Shown: piece after piece, positions 54,129 through 64,000 of the stretch
Layout: each line of letters begins with the position of its first letter
How positions within the stretch are numbered: the first letter of the stretch is position 1
Assembly: GCA_947646735.1 (NCBI GenBank)
Contig: CANTFK010000606.1
Coordinates: 1-64,000, forward strand
Source of the DNA: Peronospora farinosa
Taxonomy: Eukaryota > Oomycota > Peronosporomycetes > Peronosporales > Peronosporaceae
DNA: 64,000 nt
Reading direction: 5' to 3'
The notes under the pieces: model-generated
Told to the model about the DNA's origin: nothing
The model's database searches: none
What the model saw: only the letters and a program-made list of their open reading frames with translations
Position numbers and translations under genes: made by a program

Positions 54129-56434
54129 ATGAAGTTTCACAATAAAGAAGTGCTCAATGATACATGGACACAGTTCTTGGCATTATGTCTTCTCCTGATG
54201 CTGTCAGTCGATTCACTCAAGTACGTCTCTTTTTTCCATTGTATACATTGTATACACATTTGAACCTATTGTGGTATACACCAACACCTACCTCTACTTA
54301 ACTATACACCTGTGTATATGTATCATATAGTCCAATTAAAGCTGTAAGCCGATTCCTAGGCTTACCATCTTATTATTGGGGTCTCTTGGCTGTTGGCATG
54401 ACACTTGGTCTGCTCTTTCACAATGCAGCAGACGTCATATATCGCTCGACCCGTGTTTTTCTCAATAGTATCCTCAGTATTTCCTTCAAAAGTGTCGACC
54501 TCATTGGTCTCGACAATGTCCCAACTGAAGGACCTGTTATCTTTACTGGAAATCATGCCAATCAATTTGTTGATGGCCTTGTGGTCATGATGACAAGTCC
54601 ACGTAAAGTGGGCTTTATGATTGCTGAAAAATCGTGGCATTTGCCTGTTGTGGGTCATTTGGCTCGTATCATGGGCTGCATTCCAGTAGTTCGTCCTCAG
54701 GATTCAGTAGCTACAGGTGTGGGTAAAATCAAGCTCGTCAGTAGAGAACCTCTAGCGCCTGTGAGTTCAATTTGTGGGGGTGCTAGTAGTAGTAAATCTC
54801 AATGGCTCGTACAAGGTGAAGGGACGAGTTTTAATAAACAGGTGACACCAGGTGACCAGATTCGATTTCAAAGCAAAAGTGTCAAGGACTCGGGCTCACC
54901 TGTCAAGATTGTACAGGTGTTGAATGATACACAATTACTACTGGACGCCCCATTGAAGAACGACATTGACGAGATGGTACTGGAGTATGCTGCATTCGGG
55001 ATTTTAAAACGTGTGGATCAATCGGTGACATTTGCAAAGGTGTATACGCACTTGAAGCGTGGCAATTGCATCGGTATCTTCCCCGAAGGAGGTTCACACG
55101 ACAGGACAGACTTATTGCCACTCAAGGCAGGTGTTGCTGTTATGGCACTCGGTGTCAAGGACAAGTACAATATCAATGTGCCCGTCGTACCTGTTGGACT
55201 CAACTACTTTCGTGGACACCGCTTTCGTGGACGTGTGACTGTGGAATTTGGCACTCCAATCACTGTGAATCAAGAGTTGATGAAAAAGTACAGGGAGGAC
55301 AAGCGTTCAGGCTGCAACTCTTTTCTCCACCGCGTGGAGGAGAGTATGCGCTCGGTGATTGTGACCACGCCGAGCTATGGTGTCATGCAGGAAGTGCTGA
55401 CTGCCCGTCGTCTGTATCAGCGCTCAGGTGTACGTCTGTCTGCCAAGGAGACGCAGGACCTAAACCGCCGCTTTGCTGAGGGCTACAAGGTGTTGCAGGA
55501 TATACCCGAAGCACAAGAAGACCTCACAGCTCTACGACAGAAGCTGGATACCTACTACAAGACGCTGCAGAAGATGGGCCTCAAGGATCATCAAGTGCCC
55601 TACATCCCGTGGTGGACCATTCATGACGTGCTGGGCTCGGCACTTTACGGTCTATTGATCCTTTTGTTGTCCTCGATCCCGTCCTTCATTTTGAATGCAC
55701 CAGTGGGTCTTTTGGCACGTCATATGGCTAACTCGGCGCAGAAGAAGGCTCTCGAGGGTTCCAAGGTCAAAGTGTTGGCGCGCGACGTTCTTCTCAGCAA
55801 GAAGATACAGTTTTCAATCGTAGCCGTGCCGTTGCTGTGGTTCATATATCTTGCTGCGGCTGTGGCCTTTACAGATTGGTATTGGTCGTCCATTATGCTG
55901 CTCATGGTGTCGCTCCCTATGTTTTCATTCTTTGGTGTTCGCTCCGTGGAGGCTGGTATGATTGAGCTGAAGACTGTTCGCCCTCTCTTTTACCGCCTGC
56001 TGCCGACCTACAAGGCTACACAGGATGAGCTCCCGCGACAGCGCGCTGAGCTACAAAAGGAAGTGCGCGAGTTTGTCAAGAAATACTCGTCAGTTTTGGG
56101 AAAGCTGGCCGAGCCAAAGAAGCTTGACTGGAGTGAGTACATGCATGAACGCTCGTTGCTGCTCGCCGAGAAGACCAAGATCCAGGTCGAGTCGATCCCA
56201 CCACCACCTCCAGCACATGATCATGAGGAAGAGGGTAGTGAAGAATTTCGCGAAGGCAAAGACGACATTGGCTCTCCCATGCCTACGATCACTAAATTCC
56301 ACGACATCAGCATCTTGGGGAAGTCAGAGAAATCAGTGGTTGACTTGGCGGGCCTTGAACGCTCCATGTTATTCCCACCTGGATACCAGGAGCTAGCCCA
56401 GGAGTTAGTCAAGCAGCGTCAATGCTCCGATTAG
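54129..56434 (+). CDS. Glycerol-3-phosphate acyltransferase (Sct1/Gpt2-like)
   Basis: Two exons, 54129-54220 and 54331-56434, with a 110-bp intron, giving 731 residues. The N-terminus has two hydrophobic segments (FLALCLLLMLSV and WGLLAVGMTLGLLF). The acyltransferase blocks are FTGNHANQFVDG, with the NHxxxxD catalytic pair at about 106-112; GCIPVVRP; then IFPEGGSHDRTDLLPLKAGVAVMAL and VVPVGLNYFRGH. A large insert lies between blocks, as in yeast Sct1/Gat1. Two or three more hydrophobic helices follow around 465-580. The C-terminus is acidic with a Pro run. It should acylate glycerol-3-phosphate (possibly also DHAP) at the ER, the first step of phospholipid and triacylglycerol synthesis. It converges on acetyl-CoA carboxylase 148 bp away. 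Confidence 0.9.
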
Positions 56435-56582
56435 TTTGGCCAAAGAGTAACTTGCATTGGGAACTTGTAGTCGCATGTCGCTGCGTGTGGAATGTAATCT
56501 TCAAGTACAAAGTCATGCCTATTCATTTACTCTTCTCTCATCTCTAACTCATGCACGTCATCTGCAAAACTAACGCACCAAT

Positions 56583-59500
56583 TCACTTGTGGAAGATGGA
56601 GCCACGACGCAGTGCAGCAACAGCTTCCTCACGGTCCTTGTCGCTGAGCAGGTTCAGCACCTCAAGAATACCAGCCACGGCAGCCTTGGGATCCTTGCGG
56701 CCGATCTCGACAACCTGCGAGGCCATTTGCTCCTGGCGAAGATCTGCCACACGCGAAGCGATCCATTCCTTATCACTCGACAGCCACAGCAACACATCCG
56801 AGTCACCATGCGACCAGAGCTCGGACACGGACACATTCTGCTGACGCGGCACACGACCGCCGTTCACAGCCTCCGTAAACCAGCCCTTGAGAACCTGCTC
56901 CGAGCCCACGAAACTCGTCGCACGAGGGCCACCAGCGCTTGCAGCCACGACCTGGCGGCGCAACGAGAACTCTGCGAGCTGGCGCTTCAGACGCCAGTAA
57001 AAGAACTTACGCGAGTTCGACCAGGGCACAACCTGACGGATGCATCCCACGGATTTCATGCGACCAGGTCTGTCGTGGAGATCACCAAACTCCGTAGCCA
57101 CCTGCACGTAGATCGGCAACAGGGTGTCCTCACGGACCTTGATCTCAGCCGAGATCTTGGCGTTCTCGGTCTCCTCGTCAGGCGACAGCTTAGCCAAACG
57201 AGCAGTGAGCTGCTTGAGCTTGTCGTCAAGACGATGCATGGTCTGCAAAAGCTGCTTTTTGCGGTACTTGATCTCGACGAGACCAGCCGGCTCGAGGACA
57301 CCACCACGACCCTGTGGGTCCGCATACATCTCCATGATACCCTCGTTGATGGTAGGGTCCACCACGGCCCATGCGCCACCACGCAGCTCAGCAAACGGCG
57401 GAATATAAACAAAAACGGGCTGCTCATAGTCCACGAGACCGTCCACAATGGCAGCACCAAACTTGAGCACTTCGTCGAACATGTCGCGCTGACCACCAGA
57501 GAAACCGCGCCAGTTCGCCAGAATGAACAGCGGCAGGTCCTCGCCCTTGAAGTCCTTGATAGCAGTAGCCGTCTTGTGAGCCGAGTCTGGGAACCATACT
57601 TGACCAGCCTGCTGAACCAGGTTCTCCTGCGACGCCGGCGTCGCCGGGTCAGCTGGAATGATCTTTTCGGAAGTACGCACCTCGGTGACTACCACACCGC
57701 AAGGTATGCCACCTAGACGGCCACGTCCGACAACCACGCTCTTGGCCCAGCCGTCAAGCGTCTCGCGGAACGAGTCCTTGTCCATGAAGCCCGATACCCA
57801 CTTGCCCATTGCCTCGTCGACCTTACCCACCAGCAGAGCGCGCGGGTCGTACTGCGTACTCTTGTCCTTCGGGCAAAAGTCCACCGTACGTTCGATCTCG
57901 TCCACTCCCGTCAGGTCACGGATCGGCAGAGGGCCGTGGCGAACCGCCGGAACGAAGCTCAGCCACTCAAGAATCGAGTAGATGCCCGACAGGTGGTTCT
58001 TCGCCGTCAAATGAGTCACACCGTTCGTATGCATGATCTTCACACCACCCAACTGATCGTTCGAGGTGTACACTTCTTTACCCATGAGCTTGTTCAGTGC
58101 CTGGTAGCCCGTCAGGATAATCGGCGAGTGTGTAGCGTTCTGCACCGTACGATGGCCTAGACGGACCAAGTAGGCACCGATTCCAACACTACGGCCGCAG
58201 GCGTACGTCAGCGTGAACACATCCTTGTAGGCACGCGACGTTTCGCCGGCAATCGTACCGCTTCCACGCAAACACTCGACACCCAGATCAATTTCGCGAC
58301 CAACAATATCTTTCAGCACGTATCGCTCCTCGCCCGTGCTAGTGACCAGCAGCTCGGCGTTAACAGAGCCCTCAGACGACGCAACCTTGTGGTCCTCGGG
58401 CGTCAGGTACAAGTATTCAAAGCCCTTGGTCGGGTTGGTCCCGTCTTTCCAGCTAATCTTGTAAAGTGCCTTGATGGACTCAGACATGCCAATACGGGCA
58501 CCAGCATTCGCTGAGAAGAAGAAGCGAGGAATGCCCTTCGAGCGAGCCAGCTTCGATGCCAAGTCGAATAGCGTGTCTTCGCGGGTACCAAAGGAGCCGG
58601 CCTTGAACGTGATATCGTTAGCAATGATAATGATCTCACGTCCGTTTTGGAACTCCGGGGTGTACAGCGTCAGCAGCCACGCCACCATGCCGATGTCGTT
58701 TTGGCCCCGAGGACGCAACGTCTCCGTCAGAGACTTGCCCGTTGCATCAAGGACCAATTCGCGCGTTTCCATGAGCAGGTTCGGGATGGTGATCTTTGCG
58801 CCGCCACCGCGCGTACGCTGCTGTACGTACTTGCGCCATTGACGCAGCAGGTTGTAATCAATGAGCTCAAGGAAGTCGTACACGTACACTGTGTTAGACA
58901 TTGCCTTCGCCATCTGACGCTTCTTGTCGAACGGGAACACAACCGGGTATGGTGTCGTGACTGGCAACCCGTCAAGCTCGCCGTGTGTCTCATCACCAAT
59001 CGAAGTGAAGATAGGCTCGTCGTGACCCGCAGCCTCAACATATGCCTGCACACGGACCACATAGCCCGTCGGGTTCTCAGCCACAAGGCGCACAGGGATC
59101 GCTGGCGCCTCACTGTTGAAACGTGCGATGATCTTGAGCTCCACCGTCGAAACACACAGCTGCTCCAGACGCTCGGCGTAACGGTACGCCAGAATACGGA
59201 TCACACCTTCAAGATACTGGGGATCCACAATCGCCTGCGGCAAGATGTTCAGGTACACGTGGTTGTTTTTCGTCGGCAGCTGCGATTTCTTGACCAGAGG
59301 ATTTGCCAGGTTGACCTCCAAGGCGTTCAGAGCATCGACGAGTGAGCGCTCCGGACCAGGGTAAGCATCGTACTGTGAGCGAGAGCCGCTGCCATCGTGG
59401 TCCAGTTGACGCACGACGGAGCGCACAAAGATGCGCTGGAAGCGGTCAGTCACGATGTGCGAATCGGACTCCTTAATCTTGGCCAGGTACAAGTGCACGT

Positions 59501-62500
59501 TCTTGTTCTCCGACGCCAACGGGGTAACGCTGTAGTTCTGCAGACGACGCAGCTCCAGTTTGTAAGCAAGCGGTGCTTCCATGTGGCGTAAGATCTTGTC
59601 TTCACTGTAGTTCAGGCGCCCAGGGAACGTGTAAATGTTCGGGTATAGTGCCATGTCAGCGTTGTGCGCGGAAATGTCCTCGATATTCTGCGGACGCACA
59701 GCGAACGTCACACGACGAATGTTGTGCGCACGCAGGTCTTGGTCCACAGACTTTAGGTAGGCCTGTGCCTGCTCCAAGAAACTCGCCTCCTCCGAGTGCT
59801 CATCCACTAGAAGAATGTGCACGACGTTCACAAGCGGGTCCTTGCGCACCGACAGCGTCTTCTTCGCGAGCGGGAACAGGCTCATGATGTCCGTGAACGA
59901 CTGCTGGAAAACCTTCAGGTTCGTAAGACGAATGATGGCGCCGTGACGCTCAAAGTCAGATGATATTTTTTGGTATCCATCGGTAGGCTTGGCAAGCGGC
60001 TTCTCAACCGATTCTTGCTCATCGCTATTTTCTTCCGAACTGTGCAAGTCGAGCGAGCTCGCAGAGCTGTTGCGACGCAGCAGACACGACAAATCGTCAT
60101 AGCTCTCGGCAGGGGCAACTCCGACGGCCAGCGCATCGACGACAGGCGATTTGAATTGAAACGTCTTCGCGAAAATGTCGTTAAAGGCCATAGTCTCCAT
60201 AGACTCGATGACGTACGAGCGGTATACACGCAGGGCGTATAGCTCAAGAGCCAACTCGCGGACCTGCTGTTCCTCGTGGTCAAGAAGCGAAACGAGCAGG
60301 TCGAAGAGCGGCTGTGACTGATCCAGAAGGTTACTGCAAGCGGCAGAAAGGTCCGTTGACGAACCGTCAGCGATGTAGCTCTTGAGCACTTTCTCCACCT
60401 GGCTCAGACGGTCGCGGTATGACGGCATCTTGTTGTCAATCAATAGCTGACGCGCCTCCAGAGCCACCAGCGAGTACTGTTTCTCCTTAAATGTTGCAAG
60501 CTTCTCAAGAAGCGGTACGAACGCTGCCGACTTCACCGACTTGCGAGGGGCACCGCGCGCCATTTGGCCAAGGAGCTGCAGCAGCAACTTGTTCTTCGCC
60601 TCCAGTGCTTTGTGCGAACGAGCGATAGCGAACACCTTATTCAGGTCGGCCAAGTTTTGCTGACGTAGGGCCATCACCACATCCTCGACGTTGTGTGAGT
60701 TCGCGTACACAGTTTCGACAGTGAAGTACTCGTTGATCAGCTCCGTAAGCACAGCCTCTTCGCCAGACTGCAAACCGTGCTTGTACTTGGCGGCAATATC
60801 GCGGAGCGTCATCACTGAGGCCTCGAAGTCCGATCGTTGGCGGTCCTTCGTGAGGGTATTCTTGTGTTCATCTAGGATCTCAATCACCTCCGCCACGTTG
60901 AACTCGTGCGTAGCCGTAGGTTCTTCAGCCACTGCCTTCTTAAACATCTGAATCTTGTCCGTAATCTTTGCGAACACATCGAGCGGAATGCGGCCGGCCA
61001 GCGACGACATAGCCTCCTTGATCTCCTCGACAGGCAAGAGCGGTTCATTCAACACCTGGAACAAGTTGACTAGTGCCTTTTGCGTAAGGTCCTCAGGAGC
61101 GAAAAAGCCTTGCAGCACGCTCTTCAAAAGTGCCAACGCCTTGCGCATCTTGTGCACAGCCTTTATGCTGTTTCCGTTAGCATTCTCTAATGGCGGAAGC
61201 TTTCCCATGTAAACGTCTGACTTTTTCACGCACGAAGGATCGTCAAGCTCCATGGTAGCAATGCAGTCGCCAGGCGCCAAAACAGCGCCCTCGGACTTGA
61301 GCAACCGGATAACACCAGCTTCCGGGGTGAGAAGTGGCATGTACATCTTCATCACCTCAATTTCAGCGTACGGCATACCACGACGCAGGCTAGCACCGTC
61401 GTCCACCAGGTAGCGAGCGAGCTTACCAGCCGTGTTGGTTACCAAGCGTGTCGGATCGTACTCCTTGGTGAACACGCACGTGTGACTGTCAACAACAAGA
61501 CGCAGGCCCTGCGCCTCCTTCGTAGCGTACGCAACGTGCGACTTGCCATTCAGCAGAACGAGGAAACCGCCATCCGACAGTGTGCGAATCTCTACCTGCA
61601 GGTAGGAGCCGTTGCAGAAGAGTGTGAACTGGATTGGGCCGCTGCGGCACGCCTTGATGTTGTACTTGATCCCTTCATAAATAAGCTCAAGTGACTCCTC
61701 CTGAGACAACAAGTCATTGTGAGGGAGCTGACCGCGCTCAACTTGACTGACGTACTCCTCCTGGAGCGTATTCGACGCCTGGTACGCACAGCACACAGCA
61801 CCCACGAGGACCACCATTAATGGGTCTGGACGGCCTTGCAGACGCACTTCATTGTGGTGCGAGATACGCTCGTCTAGCCATGACGTCGAGATGCGGTTGT
61901 ACTTGAAATCGTCCGACTCCATCATGTTGACAATGTACTCTACAGTCGTGTGAATGTCTCCACGAATGGACAACTCTTTCAGCGCAAGAATCATGTTCTT
62001 CCGGGCCTTTTCACGGGTCAGACTCCACGAGAACAAGTGACCAATCTGTGAGTCCGCAAACTCGTGGACTTGGCCGGACGAGTCCACCGAAAAGTAGCCC
62101 CACACATCGGGCGTACTACGAAAGTTGAGCTCTTGGATTGCACCGCTAGTAGGCTGAAAGCCAGCGTTCGGGTCCTCAGCTGTAATACGCGCAGCAATGA
62201 CGTGACCATGTGGAGGCTTCTGTTTCTCCGTGTCAAAATCAATAGGAGCTGTTTCGAATGCATCCTTGTTGTACAGACGACGTACATCCGGGATGCAGTA
62301 CAGCGGAATACCCATAGCTACTTGGAGCTGAGCAGCCGGTAGGTTTACATGAGTAATCATCTCGGTCACAGGGTGTTCCACCTGTAGACGTGGATTAAGC
62401 TCTAGGAAGAAGAACGAATTGCCATTGTCCTCTGGCAGCTCACTGAAAAGGTACTCGACTGTACCAGCGTTGACGTACTCGACCTCTTGAGCAAGACGTG

Positions 62501-63494
62501 TTGCGGCACGCATCATTTTCTCCCATACTTCCTCAGTAGGGGCAAGCACTGGTCCTTCCTCCACAATCTTTTGATGACGACGCTGCACGGAGCAGTCACG
62601 ACCACTAAGGGCAATGGCATTCCCGTACGTGTCTGCTAACAGCTGCACTTCTAAGTGACGTGACTTGGGTGCCAACTTCATGACAAAGATGGGCGAGCCA
62701 GGGATTTCGCCACGTACGGCTTCCCAAGCACTAAGGACTTGGTTCTCTTCATGACACATTCGAATCCCTTTACCCCCTCCACCTTCACTGGCCTTTATCA
62801 TGACAGGAAAACCAATCCGCTTACATTCTTCAAGACAATGTTGACCATCACGTAGCATAGCTGCATTGTAAATCTCGTCAGGAATCCCGTCATGTTCCTT
62901 GTAGTTTACTTGCATCCCATCACCATTCCAGGCAATTGTAGGTACATTTGCACTCTGTGCAATGATCGTCGAGCCAATCTTATCACCCAGAGCACGCATT
63001 GGTTTAGCTGGCGGTCCAATAAAAATGATCTTCCGTTCCGTTTGAAGAAGTGAATCCGGTAGTAATGGATTTTCACTTGCGTGACCCCATCCAGCCCATA
63101 CAGCATCCACATTGTATCTCTCAGCAATCTCAATAATGAGTGATACATTGGCATAATTGTGGTTATTCGAACCTCCAGGCACTTCGACCACATGTTCAGC
63201 CATCCGAATGTATTCAGCATTAGCTTTGAGATCTTCAGGTGTAGCCATGACAACAAACGTAACAATACGTTCATTTGCAAACATTTCATAACACCAACTA
63301 CGAATGCTTCGAATGGCTTTAACAGCTGAAATCCCATTGTTTGCAATAAGAATGGACGTAATTGGACGAGATCCTTGTTGAAGACGGACATATTCATCCA
63401 TATTCGAGTATGTTAAAGGATTCTTATCACTACGAAGTGTGTGTTGCATTGCATTCGATGCAATACTAGGAAATACTCCTTCCTGGGCCACCAT
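56583..63494 (-). CDS. ACC: Acetyl-CoA carboxylase, multidomain eukaryotic form
   Basis: A single intronless exon of 2,303 residues from the first ATG at 63494. The biotin carboxylase domain (about 45-560) holds SILIANNGISAVKAIRSIR, KASEGGGGKGIRMC and FLELNPRLQVEHPVTE. The biotin carrier motif EVMKM puts biotin on Lys716. The carboxyltransferase domain (about 1500-2250) has FFSANAGARIGMSE, SNDQLGGVKIMHTNGVTH and NWRGFSGGQRDMFDE. The central region is helical, as in other eukaryotic ACCs. It makes malonyl-CoA from acetyl-CoA, bicarbonate and ATP. The frame stays open for 129 bp upstream without an ATG, so a short first exon may exist further up. No clear plastid or mitochondrial leader is seen, so it is probably cytosolic. 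Confidence 0.96.
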   Translation of the reverse strand: MVAQEGVFPSIASNAMQHTLRSDKNPLTYSNMDEYVRLQQGSRPITSILIANNGISAVKAIRSIRSWCYEMFANERIVTFVVMATPEDLKANAEYIRMAEHVVEVPGGSNNHNYANVSLIIEIAERYNVDAVWAGWGHASENPLLPDSLLQTERKIIFIGPPAKPMRALGDKIGSTIIAQSANVPTIAWNGDGMQVNYKEHDGIPDEIYNAAMLRDGQHCLEECKRIGFPVMIKASEGGGGKGIRMCHEENQVLSAWEAVRGEIPGSPIFVMKLAPKSRHLEVQLLADTYGNAIALSGRDCSVQRRHQKIVEEGPVLAPTEEVWEKMMRAATRLAQEVEYVNAGTVEYLFSELPEDNGNSFFFLELNPRLQVEHPVTEMITHVNLPAAQLQVAMGIPLYCIPDVRRLYNKDAFETAPIDFDTEKQKPPHGHVIAARITAEDPNAGFQPTSGAIQELNFRSTPDVWGYFSVDSSGQVHEFADSQIGHLFSWSLTREKARKNMILALKELSIRGDIHTTVEYIVNMMESDDFKYNRISTSWLDERISHHNEVRLQGRPDPLMVVLVGAVCCAYQASNTLQEEYVSQVERGQLPHNDLLSQEESLELIYEGIKYNIKACRSGPIQFTLFCNGSYLQVEIRTLSDGGFLVLLNGKSHVAYATKEAQGLRLVVDSHTCVFTKEYDPTRLVTNTAGKLARYLVDDGASLRRGMPYAEIEVMKMYMPLLTPEAGVIRLLKSEGAVLAPGDCIATMELDDPSCVKKSDVYMGKLPPLENANGNSIKAVHKMRKALALLKSVLQGFFAPEDLTQKALVNLFQVLNEPLLPVEEIKEAMSSLAGRIPLDVFAKITDKIQMFKKAVAEEPTATHEFNVAEVIEILDEHKNTLTKDRQRSDFEASVMTLRDIAAKYKHGLQSGEEAVLTELINEYFTVETVYANSHNVEDVVMALRQQNLADLNKVFAIARSHKALEAKNKLLLQLLGQMARGAPRKSVKSAAFVPLLEKLATFKEKQYSLVALEARQLLIDNKMPSYRDRLSQVEKVLKSYIADGSSTDLSAACSNLLDQSQPLFDLLVSLLDHEEQQVRELALELYALRVYRSYVIESMETMAFNDIFAKTFQFKSPVVDALAVGVAPAESYDDLSCLLRRNSSASSLDLHSSEENSDEQESVEKPLAKPTDGYQKISSDFERHGAIIRLTNLKVFQQSFTDIMSLFPLAKKTLSVRKDPLVNVVHILLVDEHSEEASFLEQAQAYLKSVDQDLRAHNIRRVTFAVRPQNIEDISAHNADMALYPNIYTFPGRLNYSEDKILRHMEAPLAYKLELRRLQNYSVTPLASENKNVHLYLAKIKESDSHIVTDRFQRIFVRSVVRQLDHDGSGSRSQYDAYPGPERSLVDALNALEVNLANPLVKKSQLPTKNNHVYLNILPQAIVDPQYLEGVIRILAYRYAERLEQLCVSTVELKIIARFNSEAPAIPVRLVAENPTGYVVRVQAYVEAAGHDEPIFTSIGDETHGELDGLPVTTPYPVVFPFDKKRQMAKAMSNTVYVYDFLELIDYNLLRQWRKYVQQRTRGGGAKITIPNLLMETRELVLDATGKSLTETLRPRGQNDIGMVAWLLTLYTPEFQNGREIIIIANDITFKAGSFGTREDTLFDLASKLARSKGIPRFFFSANAGARIGMSESIKALYKISWKDGTNPTKGFEYLYLTPEDHKVASSEGSVNAELLVTSTGEERYVLKDIVGREIDLGVECLRGSGTIAGETSRAYKDVFTLTYACGRSVGIGAYLVRLGHRTVQNATHSPIILTGYQALNKLMGKEVYTSNDQLGGVKIMHTNGVTHLTAKNHLSGIYSILEWLSFVPAVRHGPLPIRDLTGVDEIERTVDFCPKDKSTQYDPRALLVGKVDEAMGKWVSGFMDKDSFRETLDGWAKSVVVGRGRLGGIPCGVVVTEVRTSEKIIPADPATPASQENLVQQAGQVWFPDSAHKTATAIKDFKGEDLPLFILANWRGFSGGQRDMFDEVLKFGAAIVDGLVDYEQPVFVYIPPFAELRGGAWAVVDPTINEGIMEMYADPQGRGGVLEPAGLVEIKYRKKQLLQTMHRLDDKLKQLTARLAKLSPDEETENAKISAEIKVREDTLLPIYVQVATEFGDLHDRPGRMKSVGCIRQVVPWSNSRKFFYWRLKRQLAEFSLRRQVVAASAGGPRATSFVGSEQVLKGWFTEAVNGGRVPRQQNVSVSELWSHGDSDVLLWLSSDKEWIASRVADLRQEQMASQVVEIGRKDPKAAVAGILEVLNLLSDKDREEAVAALRRGSIFHK

Positions 63495-64000
63495 AGAGTC
63501 TAATAAGATCTTGGAATATCTATCACCTAGAGCTCTAATTGTGGAATGACCCTGGTTTTTAAAGAGGGTAGTTTGAAATGCATGGAATTTAAACCAATGA
63601 AAAGAGAGGACATCCTTTTTCAAGGGCTAGGCTTGAAGAGCGCGTCATCGGTTGCATGGTTCGGAGTATTTCTTACAGTGCACCTTTTGTCATTTTTGAC
63701 GACACCGCCCGACGATTTCGAGATTCAATGACACTTTGTACATTTTCTTAGTGTTTAATGACAACACATAGACTTCTACTTGAGCGTGGCTAGCTACATA
63801 GTCAAGTCGGAGTCTATGATTATGCTTATGAAAAGGAAAGAGACAGCGATAGTATGCAAAGTCATGGAAGTATTTATCAGGTACATGTTTATATAGTGCA
63901 AAAGGTTAAATATGATGGCAGTACAGTATGGGGCAGAGAAAGCTTGTCAAAGAATTGGAAAATATGACACAAGTGACGTCACTCGTGAGCTTATTCATGA
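63495..64000. other. Region upstream of acetyl-CoA carboxylase, right edge
   Basis: About 500 bp that carry the acetyl-CoA carboxylase promoter. No full gene. A plus-strand frame opens near the end (see 63912). Confidence 0.3.
63912..64000 (+). CDS. Possible start of a gene cut by the window edge
   Basis: ATGs at 63912 and 63915 open a frame that runs without stop to the last base (29 codons), with protein-like composition (QYGAEKACQRIGKYD). It would be divergent from acetyl-CoA carboxylase. It is too short to assign. Confidence 0.25.
   Translation, partial: MMAVQYGAEKACQRIGKYDTSDVTRELIH

Noticed and set aside
58647..59345. Long plus-strand open frame opposite acetyl-CoA carboxylase
   Set aside because: Shadow of a highly conserved coding sequence on the other strand; His/Arg-rich nonsense composition.

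Overview
The window is a stretch of nuclear DNA from a protist-type eukaryote. I infer an oomycete of the Phytophthora / downy-mildew group. The reasons are compact genes on both strands, frequent GT-AG introns mostly 60-85 bp long, short intergenic gaps, an oomycete-style gene set (cytosolic ATP-citrate lyase as one chain, multidomain acetyl-CoA carboxylase, GT60 glycosyltransferase), and no bacterial or organellar features. The species cannot be named from this sequence alone.

Layout. Bases 1-2950 are gene-poor: a possible relic of a small secreted-protein gene (78-417), hairpins, and a decayed hAT transposon (765-2151) whose terminal inverted repeats and 8-bp target duplication are still perfect. 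From 2954 on the DNA is dense housekeeping sequence. 2954-13212: sugar transporter, SDA1 ribosome-export factor, a methyltransferase, a Yippee protein, SmB, PEX10, a C1D-family protein and a zinc-finger protein. 13505-21151: GT60 glycosyltransferase, ARM-repeat protein, PPIL2 cyclophilin, an unrecognised short-exon gene or relic, and CDT1. 21957-22418: two identical, divergent tRNA-Arg(CCG) genes. 22915-35946: RPB11, an ANGEL/CCR4-type nuclease, an FAD oxidoreductase, proteasome subunit RPN2, an amino-acid transporter, VPS45 and a DUF4833 protein. 36847-51221: ATP-citrate lyase, Ran, NOP10 (a two-exon gene missed by simple ORF finding), an ERCC6L2-like SNF2 helicase, Rab6 and an acidic multi-KOW protein. 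51918-64000: a zinc-finger/Nudix protein, a glycerol-3-phosphate acyltransferase, acetyl-CoA carboxylase, and perhaps the start of another gene at the right edge.

Themes. Three genes lie on one lipid route: ATP-citrate lyase makes cytosolic acetyl-CoA, acetyl-CoA carboxylase turns it into malonyl-CoA, and the acyltransferase starts glycerolipid assembly. The last two are tail to tail, 148 bp apart. Others serve RNA and ribosome biogenesis (SDA1, NOP10, C1D, SmB, PPIL2, RPB11), vesicle and nuclear traffic (Rab6, VPS45, Ran), genome maintenance (CDT1, ERCC6L2-like) and protein turnover (RPN2, PEX10). Several pairs are divergent with short shared promoters.

Intron borders were assigned by eye from GT/AG sites, reading-frame continuity and family resemblance. 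They are predictions. Several starts were moved to the first plausible ATG where the open frame extended further upstream without one. I found no clear new multi-gene system. The most novel objects are the receiver-like/zinc-finger/Nudix fusion (51918-53108) and the acidic multi-KOW protein (48837-51221).
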